Of a stretch of DNA of 64,000 nucleotides, positions 51,358 through 60,627 are shown in pieces. How positions within the stretch are numbered: position 1 is the first letter of the stretch; the number at the start of each line of letters is the position of its first letter. The notes below the pieces were generated by a model. The model was not told where the DNA came from. It saw nothing but the letters and a program-made list of their open reading frames with translations, and ran no database searches. The DNA lies in assembly GCA_963768765.1 (NCBI GenBank), contig CAVYJK010000032.1:62001-126000 (forward strand), read 5' to 3'. The stretch comes from DASWLF01 sp963768765 (GTDB lineage: Bacteria > Desulfobacterota > Desulfobaccia > Desulfobaccales > 0-14-0-80-60-11). A program made the translations under genes and the position numbers.

Positions 51358-52992
51358 TTGCAGTTTGCTCGAGACCCGCATCTCGCTTCCGTAAGCCTCA
51401 GGCAGCCGGGGTCTCGGAAACCTGAACCAGCGCGAGGGCCGGTGCCAGAAGATCGCCTTCCCCCCCGGAAGACTTTGAGAGAGCTGCTCAGCGGCCTTAA
51501 GGGCTATCAGGTGCTGGGTGACGACCGCCGGCCCGTGGCCGGGGTGGCTTACCATTCCCGGGAAGTGGTCCCCGGCGGCATCTTCGTGGCCCTCAAGGGC
51601 CACCGCACCGACGGTCACCTCTTTCTTGCGGCCAGCCTCGAGGAAGGCGCCCAAGTCATCGTCACCGAGCAGGAGACTGCCGCGCCTCCCGGGGTTACGG
51701 TGGTTCAGGTGCCCCAGGCCAGGCTGGCCCTGGCCCATCTCAGCGCCGCCTTTTACGGCCATCCCAGCCGGGAGCTCATCCTGGTGGGCATCACCGGCAC
51801 CAACGGCAAGACCAGCACCACCTATCTCCTGGAGGCCATTCTGAGCTCCGCCGGGCACCGGGTGGGAGTGGTGGGCACCGTCAACTACCGCCTGGGAGAA
51901 CTTACCTGGCCGGCCCCGGTGACCACCCCCGAGTCCCTGGATCTGCAAAGAATGCTGCGGGAGATGCGCCGGCACGGGGCCTCCCACGTCTTCCTGGAGG
52001 TCTCGTCCCACGCCCTGGATTTAAGAAGGGTGGACCAGACGGCCTTCGCGGCCGGCGTCTTCACCAACCTTTCCCAGGATCACCTGGACTACCACCGGGA
52101 CCTGGACGACTACTTTGCGGCCAAGGCCCGGCTGTTTCTGGAGCTGTTGCCCAACGGCGACCCCTCTGAGGGGCTGGCGGTCCTCAACCTGGACGACCCC
52201 CGGGGCATGGCGCTGCGGGAGGCGGTCAAGGTCCCCACCCTGACCTACGGGCGGCACCCGGAAAGTCAGGTGCGGCCCCTGACGCAGCGGTTCCGCCGGG
52301 ACGGCCTCACGGTGCGGCTCGCCACCCCGGCAGGGGAAGTGGAGATCAACTCCCGACTGGTGGGCCCCTTCAATCTCTCCAATATCCTGGCGGCCGTGGC
52401 CACGGCCCTGGGATTGGGCCTGGACCCCGCCACGGTGGCCCGGGGTATTGCCTCGCTCCGCGGGGTGCCGGGAAGGCTGGAGCGCTTCGGCCCGCCGCAG
52501 GGCCCCGCGGTGTTCGTGGATTACGCCCACACCCCCGTGGCGGTGACCCAGGCCCTGGCGGCCTTGCAAACGCTCAACTTTACCCGCCTGATCACCGTGT
52601 TCGGCTGCGGCGGGGACCGGGACCGCAGCAAGCGGCCCTTGATGGGCCAGGCGGCCGCGGCCGGGTCCCAACTGGTGATCGTCACCAGCGACAACCCCCG
52701 CAGCGAGGACCCGGAGGCCATCATCCACCAGATCGAACCGGGGCTGGCGGCGGCCAGCCTGGCCCCCGTCACCGAGGCCGCGGCCCGGCGGGGGGCGCGC
52801 GGCTACCTGGTGGTTCCCGACCGGCGGGAGGCCATCCGCCTGGCGGTACAGCTGGCCGGACCCGGCGACGGAGTCCTGGTGGCCGGCAAGGGCCATGAAA
52901 ATTACCAGATCTGGGGAGCCGAGAGACGCCATTTCGACGACCGGGAAGAAGTTGCCGAAGCCCTGTCAGAATTTTGTAAAGACGATTTGTAA
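51358..52992 (+). CDS. murE: UDP-N-acetylmuramoyl-tripeptide ligase
   Basis: Open frame of 544 aa; family sequence begins at TLRELLSGLKGYQVLGDDRR (from ~51,475), so the first ~39 codons are doubtful. In-frame GTG 51,442 and TTG 51,475 are candidate starts. ATP site LVGITGTNGKTSTTYLLEAI, SSHALDLRRVD (carbamylated-Lys region KARLF), VDYAHTPVAVTQAL, and the amino-acid specificity motif DNPRSEDP, which marks meso-diaminopimelate as the added residue. Hence a Gram-negative-type peptidoglycan. Confidence 0.92.
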   Translation: MQFARDPHLASVSLRQPGSRKPEPARGPVPEDRLPPRKTLRELLSGLKGYQVLGDDRRPVAGVAYHSREVVPGGIFVALKGHRTDGHLFLAASLEEGAQVIVTEQETAAPPGVTVVQVPQARLALAHLSAAFYGHPSRELILVGITGTNGKTSTTYLLEAILSSAGHRVGVVGTVNYRLGELTWPAPVTTPESLDLQRMLREMRRHGASHVFLEVSSHALDLRRVDQTAFAAGVFTNLSQDHLDYHRDLDDYFAAKARLFLELLPNGDPSEGLAVLNLDDPRGMALREAVKVPTLTYGRHPESQVRPLTQRFRRDGLTVRLATPAGEVEINSRLVGPFNLSNILAAVATALGLGLDPATVARGIASLRGVPGRLERFGPPQGPAVFVDYAHTPVAVTQALAALQTLNFTRLITVFGCGGDRDRSKRPLMGQAAAAGSQLVIVTSDNPRSEDPEAIIHQIEPGLAAASLAPVTEAAARRGARGYLVVPDRREAIRLAVQLAGPGDGVLVAGKGHENYQIWGAERRHFDDREEVAEALSEFCKDDL

Positions 52993-53068
52993 AACCGAAA
53001 GCAAAGACCTCAAGGATGTAAGACAAGGTCTTGTAAAAGATTTTTTAAACGAATATCGATATCTTGAG

Positions 53069-53120
53069 AGTTTTTTCTCCCCCTCCCCTGGCGGGAGGGG
53101 CTGGGGGGAGGGAAAAAATG
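53069..53120. repeat. Dispersed CCCTCCCC...GGGGAGGG palindrome between murE and murF
   Basis: TCCCCCTCCCCTGGCGGGAGGGGCTGGGGGGAGGGA; same family as the copies flanking the DUF559 gene (60,076; 60,465; 60,587) and inside the ABC ATPase (26,948). Confidence 0.7.
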
Positions 53121-53175
53121 CCAAATTTGATAACGTTTCTTGCACTTGTTTAGAATATAAGGACGCTTCCATCTG

Positions 53176-54745
53176 ATGCGCGCCACCTTCACCACTGCCG
53201 AGATTCTGGCCGCCACCGGCGGGACCCTGGTCCAGGACGGGGCCTGGAATACCTGCTGCGGGGTCAGCACCGACTCCCGCACCTGCCAGGCCGGGGAGCT
53301 CTTCATCCCGCTGAGCGGGCGAACGCCACGACGGCCACGAGTTCATCCCCGGGGCCTTGCGCCGGGGGGCGCGAGGAGTGTTGGTGGAGGAGAGCTGGTG
53401 TCTGGGGAAGGGGGCCAGGGGCCGAGGGCCCCACTTACAATCTCCCCCAGACCCACACTCCCAACCCCTTACGGGAAATAGTAGGGGCACGGCGGGCCGT
53501 GCCCACCTTGGTCTGCCCCGCGAAGTAACGGTCATCTCCGTTCTCGACGGCCTTGCCGCCTTAGGAGATTTAGCCCGGGCCTGGCGGGACCGCTTCCAGG
53601 TGCCGGTGGTGGCCATCACCGGCAGCTGCGGCAAGACCACTACCAAGGAGATGATCGGCGCGGTGCTCTCCCGGTCCTACCGGGTTTTGAAGAACCGGCT
53701 GAATCTGAACAACCTCATCGGCATGCCCCTGACCCTGCTGGGCCTGGAGGGCAGCCACGAGGCCGCGGTGGTGGAGATGGGCATGAACGCCTTCGGGGAG
53801 ATCCGCCGGCTGACCCAAATCGCCGCCCCCACCCTGGGCGTCCTCACCAACGTCCATGCGGCCCACACCGAGGGGGTGGGGGACGTCTCTGGGGTGGCCC
53901 GGGCCAAGGGGGAGCTGGCCGCGGCCCTGGATCACGGCGCCCGCCTGGTTTACAATGCCGATGACCCGTGGCTGGCGTCCCTGGCCGGGAATTTCCCGGG
54001 GCCGGCCCTGGGATTCGGCCTGGCCCCCGGGGCCGGACTCAGGGCCACGGGCCGTCGGACCCTGGAGGGGCTGGGCCAGATGGCCAATCTCCATTTTCAG
54101 GGGCGCAGCTGGCCCTTGAAGCTGTCCGTCCCGGGGCTGCACATGCTGTACAACGCCCTGGCCGCCACCGCGGTGGGGCTGTCCCTGGGGCTGACTCCGA
54201 AGGAGACGGCCGCGGCCCTGGCGGAGTTTCAGCCCATTCACCGGCGCTCCCAGGTGGTCACCCTGAACTCCGGGGTCCACCTCCTCAACGACTGCTACAA
54301 CGCCAATCCCGGTTCCATGGCCATGGCCTTGAAGACCCTGAACGAACTGCGGGGCCGGGGGCGGGCCGCCGCGGCCCTGGCCGACATGCTGGAGCTGGGA
54401 GACGCCGCGGCCGCGGAGCATCGGGAATTGGGCCGGGTGGCGGCCAGTTCGGGGCTGGACCTCCTGGTCGTCTGCGGCAATTTCCGCGGGGAGGTGGCCG
54501 CGGGGGCAAAGGAAGCCGGGCTGGCGCCCCCGCGCCTCGTGGAGGTTTCGAGCCGGGCCGAAGGGGCCAAAGTTTTAAAGGAATTTTTGCAGCCGGGGGA
54601 CTGGCTCCTGGTGAAAGGCTCCCGCAGCATGCACATGGAGGGTCTCATCGCCGCCCTGGAGGAAGAGCGTAGGGGCCGGTTGAAACCCGCCCCTACATCG
54701 GCTATAACAAGTGCCATTAGGGTGCGCCGTGCGCACCCTGCTTAA
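53176..54745 (+). CDS. murF: UDP-MurNAc-tripeptide-D-Ala-D-Ala ligase with in-frame repeat insert (frameshifted)
   Basis: Adds D-Ala-D-Ala to UDP-MurNAc-tripeptide. N-terminus ATFTTAEILAATGGTLVQDG, VSTDSRTCQAGELFIPLSG, then an extra base near 53,328 moves RHDGHEFIPGALRRGARGVL into the next frame. Between GVLVEES and VTVISVLDGLAALGDLA lie about 41 codons encoded by a dispersed repeat (53,399-53,520), which other MurF proteins do not have. ATP site VVAITGSCGKTTTKEMIGAV, NRLNLNNLIGMPLTLLGL, LNDCYNANPGSMAMAL follow normally. The last ~25 residues (RRGRLKPAPTSAI...) are also repeat-derived. murF is essential, so the frameshift is probably an error. Confidence 0.85.
53399..53520. repeat. Repeat element inserted in frame in murF
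   Basis: Contains GGGGAAGGGGGCCAGGGGCCGAGGGCCCCACTTACAATCTCCCCCAGACCCACACTCCCAACCCCTTACGGG (half element like 22,303 and 45,065) followed by GTAGGGGCACGGCGGGCCGTGCCCACC (palindrome like 35,419). Open in the murF frame. Confidence 0.75.
54668..54695. repeat. GTAGGGGCCGG palindrome in the 3' end of murF
   Basis: GTAGGGGCCGGTTGAAACCCGCCCCTAC, same type as 42,013-42,038. It supplies the last coding part of murF. A further palindrome GGGTGCGCCGTGCGCACCC follows at 54,719-54,739, as at 6,841. Confidence 0.65.
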
Positions 54746-54852
54746 GCACAGGCGGGACGCCTGTGCCACCAGTTAATCAAGACTTTTTGCAATAAAGGTA
54801 ATGCAAAATGACGGCGTCGGGCCAACTGTGCCCAACTGGGGGAAAGATTTAG

Positions 54853-55934
54853 TTGCTCTACCACCTCTTATATCCATTAAAGACGGTCTTCGGCGGCTTC
54901 AACGTCTTCCGCTACATCACCTTCCGGACCATCTTCGCCATTCTCACCGCGCTCATCATCTCCCTGGTGGTAGGAGGCTGGTTCATCCGCAAGCTCAAGG
55001 AGTTGCAGGTGGGCCAGTACGTGCGGGATGACGGCCCCCAGTCCCACTTCTGTAAGTCCGGCACCCCCACCATGGGCGGCCTGATGATCATCTTTGCCAT
55101 CATGGCCGCCACCCTGCTCTGGGCCGAGTTGACCAACCCCTATATCTGGCTGCTGATGCTGGTGACCGTCGGCTTCGGCCTCATCGGTTTTTATGACGAC
55201 TATCTCAAGGTGATCAAAAAACACAACAAAGGCCTCTCCGGCCGGCAAAAGCTGGTGGTCCAGGCCCTGGTGGCCCTGGCCCCGGCCGTCTGGTTCTACG
55301 TCAATCCGGCCTTCGACACCACCCTGACCATCCCGTTTTTCAAGACGGTGCATCCCGACCTCGGATGGTTCTTTATTCCCTTTGCGGTCTTTGTCATCGT
55401 GGGGACCGCCAACGCGGTGAACCTCACCGACGGTCTGGACGGGCTGGCCATCGGCCCGGTGACCATCGCCGCGGTTTTCTACATGATCTTCTGTTACCTG
55501 GCCGGCAACTTCAAGACCGCCGCCTATCTGCAAATCCCCTACGTGCGGGGGGTGGGGGAGCTGTCCATCTTCCTGGGGGCCCTGGTGGGCGCGGGAGTGG
55601 GTTTCCTCTGGTTCAACGCCTATCCGGCCCAAGTCTTTATGGGAGACGTGGGGGCCCTGGCCCTGGGGGGCATTCTGGGAACCGTGGCCCTGGCCACCAA
55701 GCAGGAGATCCTGCTGGCCATCGTGGGCGGCCTCTTTGTGGTGGAAGCCCTGTCGGTCATTTTGCAGGTGGGCTTCTTCAAGGTTAGTCCAACGGCCGCC
55801 GCATCTTCCGCATGGCCCCGCTGCACCATCATTTCGAACTTAAAGGCTGGCCCGAACCCAAGGTCATCGTGCGCTTCTGGATCATCGCCATCATCCTGGG
55901 GCTGGTGTCGTTAAGCGCCCTGAAGCTGCGTTAG
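54853..55934 (+). CDS. mraY: Phospho-MurNAc-pentapeptide transferase (frameshifted near the 3' end)
   Basis: About 360 aa from TTG 54,853 (SD GGGGGAAAG). Makes lipid I on undecaprenyl phosphate. Ten TM helices; motifs GTPTMGGLMIIFA, IGFYDDYLKVIKKHNKGLSG (catalytic Asp pair), GTANAVNLTDGLDGLAIGPV, YPAQVFMGDVGALALGG. At ~55,790 a base is missing or added: the expected GRRIFRMAPLHHHFELKGWP (histidine triad) and FWIIAIILGLVSLSALKLR are in another frame, ending at TAG 55,934. The gene is essential, so this is most likely a consensus error. Confidence 0.88.
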
Positions 55935-56020
55935 TCTTAGTCCTTCTCCGGTGGTCGGAGAAGATTGGGGAGATGTGGGGGGACCTATAACCTGATAAGC
56001 GGGATGTTTCCGCACCTGAC

Positions 56021-56048
56021 CCTTCCCGGGGCCCAGGCCCCGGGAAGG
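56021..56048. other. Stable hairpin between mraY and murD
   Basis: CCTTCCCGGGGCC CA GGCCCCGGGAAGG, a perfect 13-base inverted repeat with no T-tract. It is inside the operon and may be a mRNA stabiliser or a repeat copy; not a normal terminator. Confidence 0.5.
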
Positions 56049-56093
56049 CCGCACCCAACAAGGTCCGCCAGGGGAGTTTAGCTACCAAATAAG

Positions 56094-57452
56094 ATGGACT
56101 TTTCGGATAAAAATATTCTGGTGGTAGGCCTGGCCTGCACCGGGGCGGCCCTGTGCCGCTTTCTGGCCGGCGCCGGGGCCCGGGTCACGGTCACCGACAC
56201 CGCCCCGGCCGCGGACCTGGCGGATCGGCGCCGGGAAATCGCCGCTTGCGGGGTGACGGAAGAACTGGGAGTGCCCCAACCCCGGTGGCAGGGTTACGAC
56301 CTCATAGTGCTGAGCCCCGGGGTGCCGCCGGAGCTTCCCTGGCTCGAAGAGGCCAGGGCCGCCGGCATCCCGGTGGTGGGCGAGCTGGAGGTGGCCGCCC
56401 CTTTCATCCGGCGGCGTCTCATCGCGGTGAGCGGCACCAACGGCAAAACCACCACCACCACCCTGGTGGGGGAACTGCTGGCGGCCTCGGGCTCGAGGCC
56501 CCTGGTGGGCGGCAACATCGGCACCCCGGCCCTGGACCTGCTCTCCCGGCAGGAGGAAGCGGACCTCCTGGTCCTGGAGGTGAGCAGCTTTCAGCTGGAC
56601 ACTGCTCCCAGCTTCCACCCCCAGGCCGCCGCCCTGCTCAACCTCACCCCGGACCACCTGGACCGCTACCCCGACTTCCGCGGTTATATCGCCTCCAAGG
56701 CCGGCCTCTTCCGGCGCCAGGGGGAGGCCGACCTCCGGGTCCTGAACGCCGACGACCCCCAGGTGGCGGCCCTGGGTCAGGGCGCCGGCCGAGTCTATTA
56801 TTTTTCCGCCAGCCGCGCCTTGCCGGAGGGGGCCTGGCTGGAGAACGGCGCCCTGAGGGTGCGGCTTCCGGGCCGCCCGGCAGAGGTCTTTCCCCTGGAG
56901 CACATCCGGCTACCAGGCCGGCACAACCTGGAAAATGTCATGGCGGCCCTGCTTCTGGCCCTGGACGCCGGGGCGGAGCCCCAGGCCTGCCGCCGGGTGC
57001 TGGCCTCTTTTAAGGGGTTGCCCCACCGGCTGGAGCGGGTGGCGGAGATCGGCGGGGTGGAGTTTTACGACGATTCCAAGGGCACCAACGTGGGGGCGGT
57101 GGCCTGCTCCCTGGCCCACTTCCACCAGCCGGTGATCCTCATCGCCGGGGGCCGGAATAAGGCCAGCGACTTTTCCATGCTCTCGGACCTCATCCGGGAG
57201 CGGGTCAAGGCCCTGGTGTTGCTGGGGGAGACCCGAGACCTGCTGGCCCGGGTCTGGGCGGGTCTGGCGCCCATCCACCTGGCCGCCGACCTGACGGACG
57301 CGGTACTCCAGGCCTGGGAGATCGCCCGGCCCGGGGAGGTGGTGCTCCTGTCCCCGGCCTGCGCCAGCTTTGATATGTTCCGGGACTATGCGCATCGCGG
57401 CCAAGTCTTTCAGGCAATCGTGGGGGAGCTCGAAGATGCAGAGCGAGGCTGA
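56094..57452 (+). CDS. murD: UDP-N-acetylmuramoylalanine-D-glutamate ligase
   Basis: 452 aa. N-terminal Rossmann VVGLACTGAALCRFLAGAGA, VLSPGVPPELPWLEEARAAG, ATP site LIAVSGTNGKTTTTTLVGEL, LEVSSFQLD, LNLTPDHLDRYPDFRGYIAS, FYDDSKGTNVGAVACSL and LLSPACASFDMFRDYAHRG. Adds D-Glu to UDP-MurNAc-L-Ala. Its end overlaps the start of ftsW by 17 bases. Confidence 0.95.
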   Translation: MDFSDKNILVVGLACTGAALCRFLAGAGARVTVTDTAPAADLADRRREIAACGVTEELGVPQPRWQGYDLIVLSPGVPPELPWLEEARAAGIPVVGELEVAAPFIRRRLIAVSGTNGKTTTTTLVGELLAASGSRPLVGGNIGTPALDLLSRQEEADLLVLEVSSFQLDTAPSFHPQAAALLNLTPDHLDRYPDFRGYIASKAGLFRRQGEADLRVLNADDPQVAALGQGAGRVYYFSASRALPEGAWLENGALRVRLPGRPAEVFPLEHIRLPGRHNLENVMAALLLALDAGAEPQACRRVLASFKGLPHRLERVAEIGGVEFYDDSKGTNVGAVACSLAHFHQPVILIAGGRNKASDFSMLSDLIRERVKALVLLGETRDLLARVWAGLAPIHLAADLTDAVLQAWEIARPGEVVLLSPACASFDMFRDYAHRGQVFQAIVGELEDAERG

Positions 57453-58620
57453 AGCGCAGAGCGCGGCGCCGCAGCATTACGACCAGATCCTGATGGTCAG
57501 CACCTTTTCCCTGGTGGCCCTGGGGATGGCCATGATTTTCATCGCCAGCAACGTCATGGCCCAGAGCCAGTACAACGACCCTTATTACTTCGTCAAGCGC
57601 CAGGGGATCTACGTCCTCTTAGGCATCGGGGCCCTGTTCCTGGGGCGCACCATCAACTACCAGAATTACAAGCGCTGGGCTTATCACATCTTGTTCCTCA
57701 GCCTCCTCTCCCTGGTCCTGGTATTTGTGCCGGGCGTCGGCGGCAAAGTCCGGGGCGCGGCCCGCTGGCTGCGGTTGGGGCCCCTCACCTTACAGCCTTC
57801 GGAGTTCGCCAAGCTGGCCATAGCCCTGTTCATGGCCTACTCGCTGGCCCGGAAACAGGAAAAGATGAAGTATTTCGCCATCGGTTTTTTGCCCCACATG
57901 GTCGTGGCCGGGGTCTTCATCGCCCTCATCGGCAAGGAGCCGGACTTCGGCACCGCCATCACCCTGGCGGCCATCGTGTTCACCATGCTCTTCGTGGGCG
58001 GCACCCGCCTCACCCACATTCTCCTGGCCCTTTCCGGGGGCGTCTGTCTGGCCGTCATGCTGGTGCTCAGAGACCCCAAGAAATATGACCGCATCCTCTC
58101 TTTCCTGGATCCCTGGAAGCATGGCCAGGACGTGGGCTACCAGCTGAAGCAGTCGCTTTTGGCCATCGGCTCCGGGGGGCTGTTGGGGCTGGGGCCGGGC
58201 CAGAGCAAGGCCAAGCTCTTCTACCTGCCGGACGCCCACACCGACTTCATCCTGTCCATCTTCAGCGAGGAGATGGGCTTCCTGGGGGTCCTCCTGGTGC
58301 TGGCCCTGTTTACCATCGTGGTCTCCCGGGGCATCTGGCTGAGCCTCAAGGCCCCGGACAGTTTCGGTTCCTACCTGGCCCTGGGCCTGACCTTGCTCAT
58401 CGGGCTGCCCGCGGTCATCAACCTGGGGGTGGTGAGCGGCATCTTTCCCACCAAGGGCCTGTCGCTGCCCTTTCTCAGCTACGGGGGCTCGGGGCTCTTG
58501 GTCAACCTCCTGGCGGTGGGGATTCTGCTGAACATCAGCAGTCAAATCAAGCGGCCGGCGGGTCCGCCTGCGGCCCGGCCGGCGTCCCCACCGGCGGCGT
58601 CGCCCTCTTCGGAGAGCTGA
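57436..58620 (+). CDS. ftsW: Lipid II polymerase FtsW (SEDS family)
   Basis: 394 aa from ATG 57,436, inside the murD 3' end. About ten TM helices; SEDS hallmarks RWLRLGPLTLQPSEFAKLAI, GKEPDFGTAIT, HTDFILSIFSEEMGFLG (catalytic Asp region) and GLSLPFLSYGGSGLLVNLLA. Polymerises septal glycan together with FtsI. Pro/Ala-rich C-terminal tail (PPAARPASPPAASPSS). Confidence 0.93.
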   Translation: MQSEAEAQSAAPQHYDQILMVSTFSLVALGMAMIFIASNVMAQSQYNDPYYFVKRQGIYVLLGIGALFLGRTINYQNYKRWAYHILFLSLLSLVLVFVPGVGGKVRGAARWLRLGPLTLQPSEFAKLAIALFMAYSLARKQEKMKYFAIGFLPHMVVAGVFIALIGKEPDFGTAITLAAIVFTMLFVGGTRLTHILLALSGGVCLAVMLVLRDPKKYDRILSFLDPWKHGQDVGYQLKQSLLAIGSGGLLGLGPGQSKAKLFYLPDAHTDFILSIFSEEMGFLGVLLVLALFTIVVSRGIWLSLKAPDSFGSYLALGLTLLIGLPAVINLGVVSGIFPTKGLSLPFLSYGGSGLLVNLLAVGILLNISSQIKRPAGPPAARPASPPAASPSSES

Positions 58621-58910
58621 GGTGGGTGAAGGTATCCGGGGCCGTCGAGTGGAGGGTTTTCAAGACCCAGCAGCAAGGAAGCTGGTCCTTGCTTGAAAAA
58701 AATGGGTTATGATAATCGAGACTGAATTATCCCCCCCCTTTATAAAGGGGGGATAGGGGAGATTTTCTCTAAACCCTCCAAATCCCCCTAAATCCCCCTT
58801 TAGAACAGGGGGACTTTCGAGTTACCGGTTAAATTGGCCGACCTTCCTGTCTTAGGCCGATTTAAGCGTATCCGAGTAAGCCCCTCGAAGGGGGGAACCA
58901 GGGGAATCCC
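58621..58910. repeat. Gap between ftsW and murG with CCCCCTTTATAAAGGGGGG repeats
   Basis: 58,729-58,817 has two inverted copies of the family TCCCCCCCCTTTATAAAGGGGGGATAGGGGAGA / TCCCCCTAAATCCCCCTTTAGAACAGGGGGA, as at 7,688 and 11,440. No gene; the expected operon continuity ftsW-murG is interrupted. Confidence 0.6.
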
Positions 58911-60005
58911 ATGGATCTCAGGGTGGTAATCGCCTCAGGCGGCACCGGGGGCCATCTCTTCCCCGGCATCGCCGTGGCCCGGGAATTCCAGGCCACGGAG
59001 GGCGCCACCGTCACCTTCCTCACCACCCCCAAGGCCGTCTCCACCCGGATCCTGGAACACCACGGGTTCCCCTGGGAAGCCATGGAGAGCCGGGCCCTGA
59101 AAGGGGAAGGGCTCTGGGCCCGGCTGCGCGCCCTGTTGAGCCTGCCGGGCGGCGTGCTCCGGGCCCGCCGGCGCCTGAAGATCCTGAACCCCCACCTGGT
59201 GCTGGGCATGGGGGGCCACACCTCGGGGCCCGTGGGGGTGGCGGCCTGGACCCTAAGGATTCCCCTGGCCCTGCACGAGCAAAACGCCATCCTCGGGGCC
59301 ACCAACCGCTATTTGGCCCGCCTGGCCGGCCGGGTGTTCGTGTCGTTCCCCGAGACCATGAGTTATCTATCTCCCGGCCTTTCGGTCTGGACCGGCAACC
59401 CCATCCGGGAGGAATTCTTTCAGCCGCGCCCGCCCCGGCCACCGGAGCCCTTCACCGTGCTGGTCACCGGCGGCAGCCAGGGGGCCCACCATTTGAACGT
59501 GGAGGTCCTGGCGGCGCTGCCAAAGCTTACGGACCTGAAGGAGAAGCTGCACTTTCTGCACCTCCCCGGGGAGGCGGATCGGGAACAGGTGGAGGCGGGC
59601 TATCGTGAGAATGGCTTTGCCGCGGAGGTGATGGCCTTCTCGCCCGAGATGCCGGAGTTGATGGCCCGGGCCCATCTGATCGTCTGCCGGGCCGGGGCCT
59701 CCACCCTGGCGGAGTTCGCCGCGGTGGGCCGCGCCGCCTTGCTCGTGCCCTACCCTTTTGCGGCCAACAACCACCAGGAGCACAACGCCCGGTTCCTCAT
59801 GGAGGCCGGGGCCGCAGAGCTGATTCTAAATAAAGAATTTACCGGAGAGCTATTCGCTGGTAAGATACGGCAGTTCCTGGAGCAGCCCGAAACCCTGAAA
59901 CGCATGGAGGAGGCGTCCCGCCGCCTGGCCAGGCCCCACGCCGCCCGGGACATCGTCCAGGGGTGTTTGGAGCTTATTGGGGTAAATTTAGCACAAGCAC
60001 AATAG
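58911..60005 (+). CDS. murG: Undecaprenyldiphospho-muramoylpentapeptide GlcNAc transferase
   Basis: 364 aa. Converts lipid I to lipid II at the inner membrane. GT28 family motifs: VVIASGGTGGHLFPGIAVAR (G-loop 1), MGGHTSGPVGVAAWTLRIPL, HEQNAILGATNRYLARLAG, VTGGSQGAHHLNVEVLAALP (G-loop), CRAGASTLAEFAAVGRAALL and PYPFAANNHQEHNARFL. Normal length. ATG with SD CAGGGGAA. Confidence 0.95.
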   Translation: MDLRVVIASGGTGGHLFPGIAVAREFQATEGATVTFLTTPKAVSTRILEHHGFPWEAMESRALKGEGLWARLRALLSLPGGVLRARRRLKILNPHLVLGMGGHTSGPVGVAAWTLRIPLALHEQNAILGATNRYLARLAGRVFVSFPETMSYLSPGLSVWTGNPIREEFFQPRPPRPPEPFTVLVTGGSQGAHHLNVEVLAALPKLTDLKEKLHFLHLPGEADREQVEAGYRENGFAAEVMAFSPEMPELMARAHLIVCRAGASTLAEFAAVGRAALLVPYPFAANNHQEHNARFLMEAGAAELILNKEFTGELFAGKIRQFLEQPETLKRMEEASRRLARPHAARDIVQGCLELIGVNLAQAQ

Positions 60006-60075
60006 CTTATTGAGAAGTTTATAAGAGGTTAAGTTTAATTATTAATCCGAGTATCAAATAGATGGCTTCTTTTAA

Positions 60076-60114
60076 CTCCCTCCCCCTTGATGGGGGAGGG
60101 TTGGGGTGGGGGTG
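60076..60114 (+). repeat. Palindromic repeat, left border of the DUF559 gene
   Basis: CTCCCTCCCCCTTGATGGGGGAGGG followed by TTGGGGTGGGGGTG. Inverted relative to the copy at 60,465-60,504. It contains the probable GTG start of the DUF559 gene (60,112; also 60,106 in frame). Confidence 0.8.
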
Positions 60115-60507
60115 GCGAAAAAAATTAGGGATAGAACGACCAAGATTTCAAGGGTCATAAGAAAGAGGGCAACCGACGCCGAAAATCGTCTTTGGTATCA
60201 TCTGAAAGGCAAGCAATTAGAGGGTGTAAAGTTTAGAAGACAAGAGCCCATCGGCAATTTTATTGTTGATTTCGTCGCCTTTGAAAAACGCCTTGTTATA
60301 GAAATAGACGGCGCTCAACACGCCGAAGAAAATGAAAAAGACCAGGACATGCGGCGAGATGAGTGGCTCAATAGCCAGGGATTCAGGGTAGTAAGGTTTT
60401 GGAATAATGAAGTTCTGCAGAATCTGGAAGGGGTGCTGGAAACGATTAGAACCAACTGCTTACGCCACCCTCCCCTGACCCCTCCCATCAAGGGAGGGGA
60501 AAAATAA
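60112..60507 (+). CDS. DUF559 (Vsr/PD-(D/E)XK-like) nuclease-domain protein
   Basis: 131 aa from GTG 60,112 (GTG 60,106 also possible). DUF559 pattern: RKRATDAENRLWYHLKGKQL, EGVKFRRQEPIGNFIVDFVA with Asp53, KRLVIEIDGAQHAEENEKDQ with Glu64-x-Asp66, and GFRVVRFWNNEVLQNLEGVL. These fit a PD-(D/E)XK/Vsr-like endonuclease active site. GC is much lower than in the surrounding mur genes. Its start codon and its last ten codons (PPLTPPIKGGEK) are supplied by inverted copies of a dispersed repeat, so gene plus borders form a unit. Next gene on the same strand encodes an EVE domain. Activity and target unknown. Confidence 0.8.
   Translation: MAKKIRDRTTKISRVIRKRATDAENRLWYHLKGKQLEGVKFRRQEPIGNFIVDFVAFEKRLVIEIDGAQHAEENEKDQDMRRDEWLNSQGFRVVRFWNNEVLQNLEGVLETIRTNCLRHPPLTPPIKGGEK
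60465..60504 (-). repeat. Palindromic repeat, right border of the DUF559 gene
   Basis: CACCCTCCCCTGACCCCTCCCATCAAGGGAGGGGAAAA; inverted relative to 60,076. It encodes the C-terminal end of the DUF559 protein up to the stop codon. Confidence 0.8.
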
Positions 60508-60586
60508 AGAGCACTACTAAATTTTGAGTTTGGTTGCTCAAAAGTTCTTTTAATGTCAATCTTAGATAATCATGAGAGCTTTTCTT

Positions 60587-60623
60587 CCCTCCCCCTCGAT
60601 GGGGGAGGGTAAGGGTGGGGGTG
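60587..60623 (+). repeat. Palindromic repeat before the EVE gene
   Basis: CCCTCCCCCTCGATGGGGGAGGGTAAGGGTGGGGGTG, third copy in 550 bases and in the same orientation as 60,076. Ends five bases before the EVE ATG at 60,628 and appears to supply part of its ribosome-binding region. Confidence 0.8.
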
Positions 60624-60627
60624 AAGG

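Noticed and set aside
53328..55790. Programmed ribosomal frameshifting in murF and mraY
   Set aside because: No slippery heptamer or downstream stimulatory structure shared by the sites, and such control is not known for these enzymes; indel errors explain them better.
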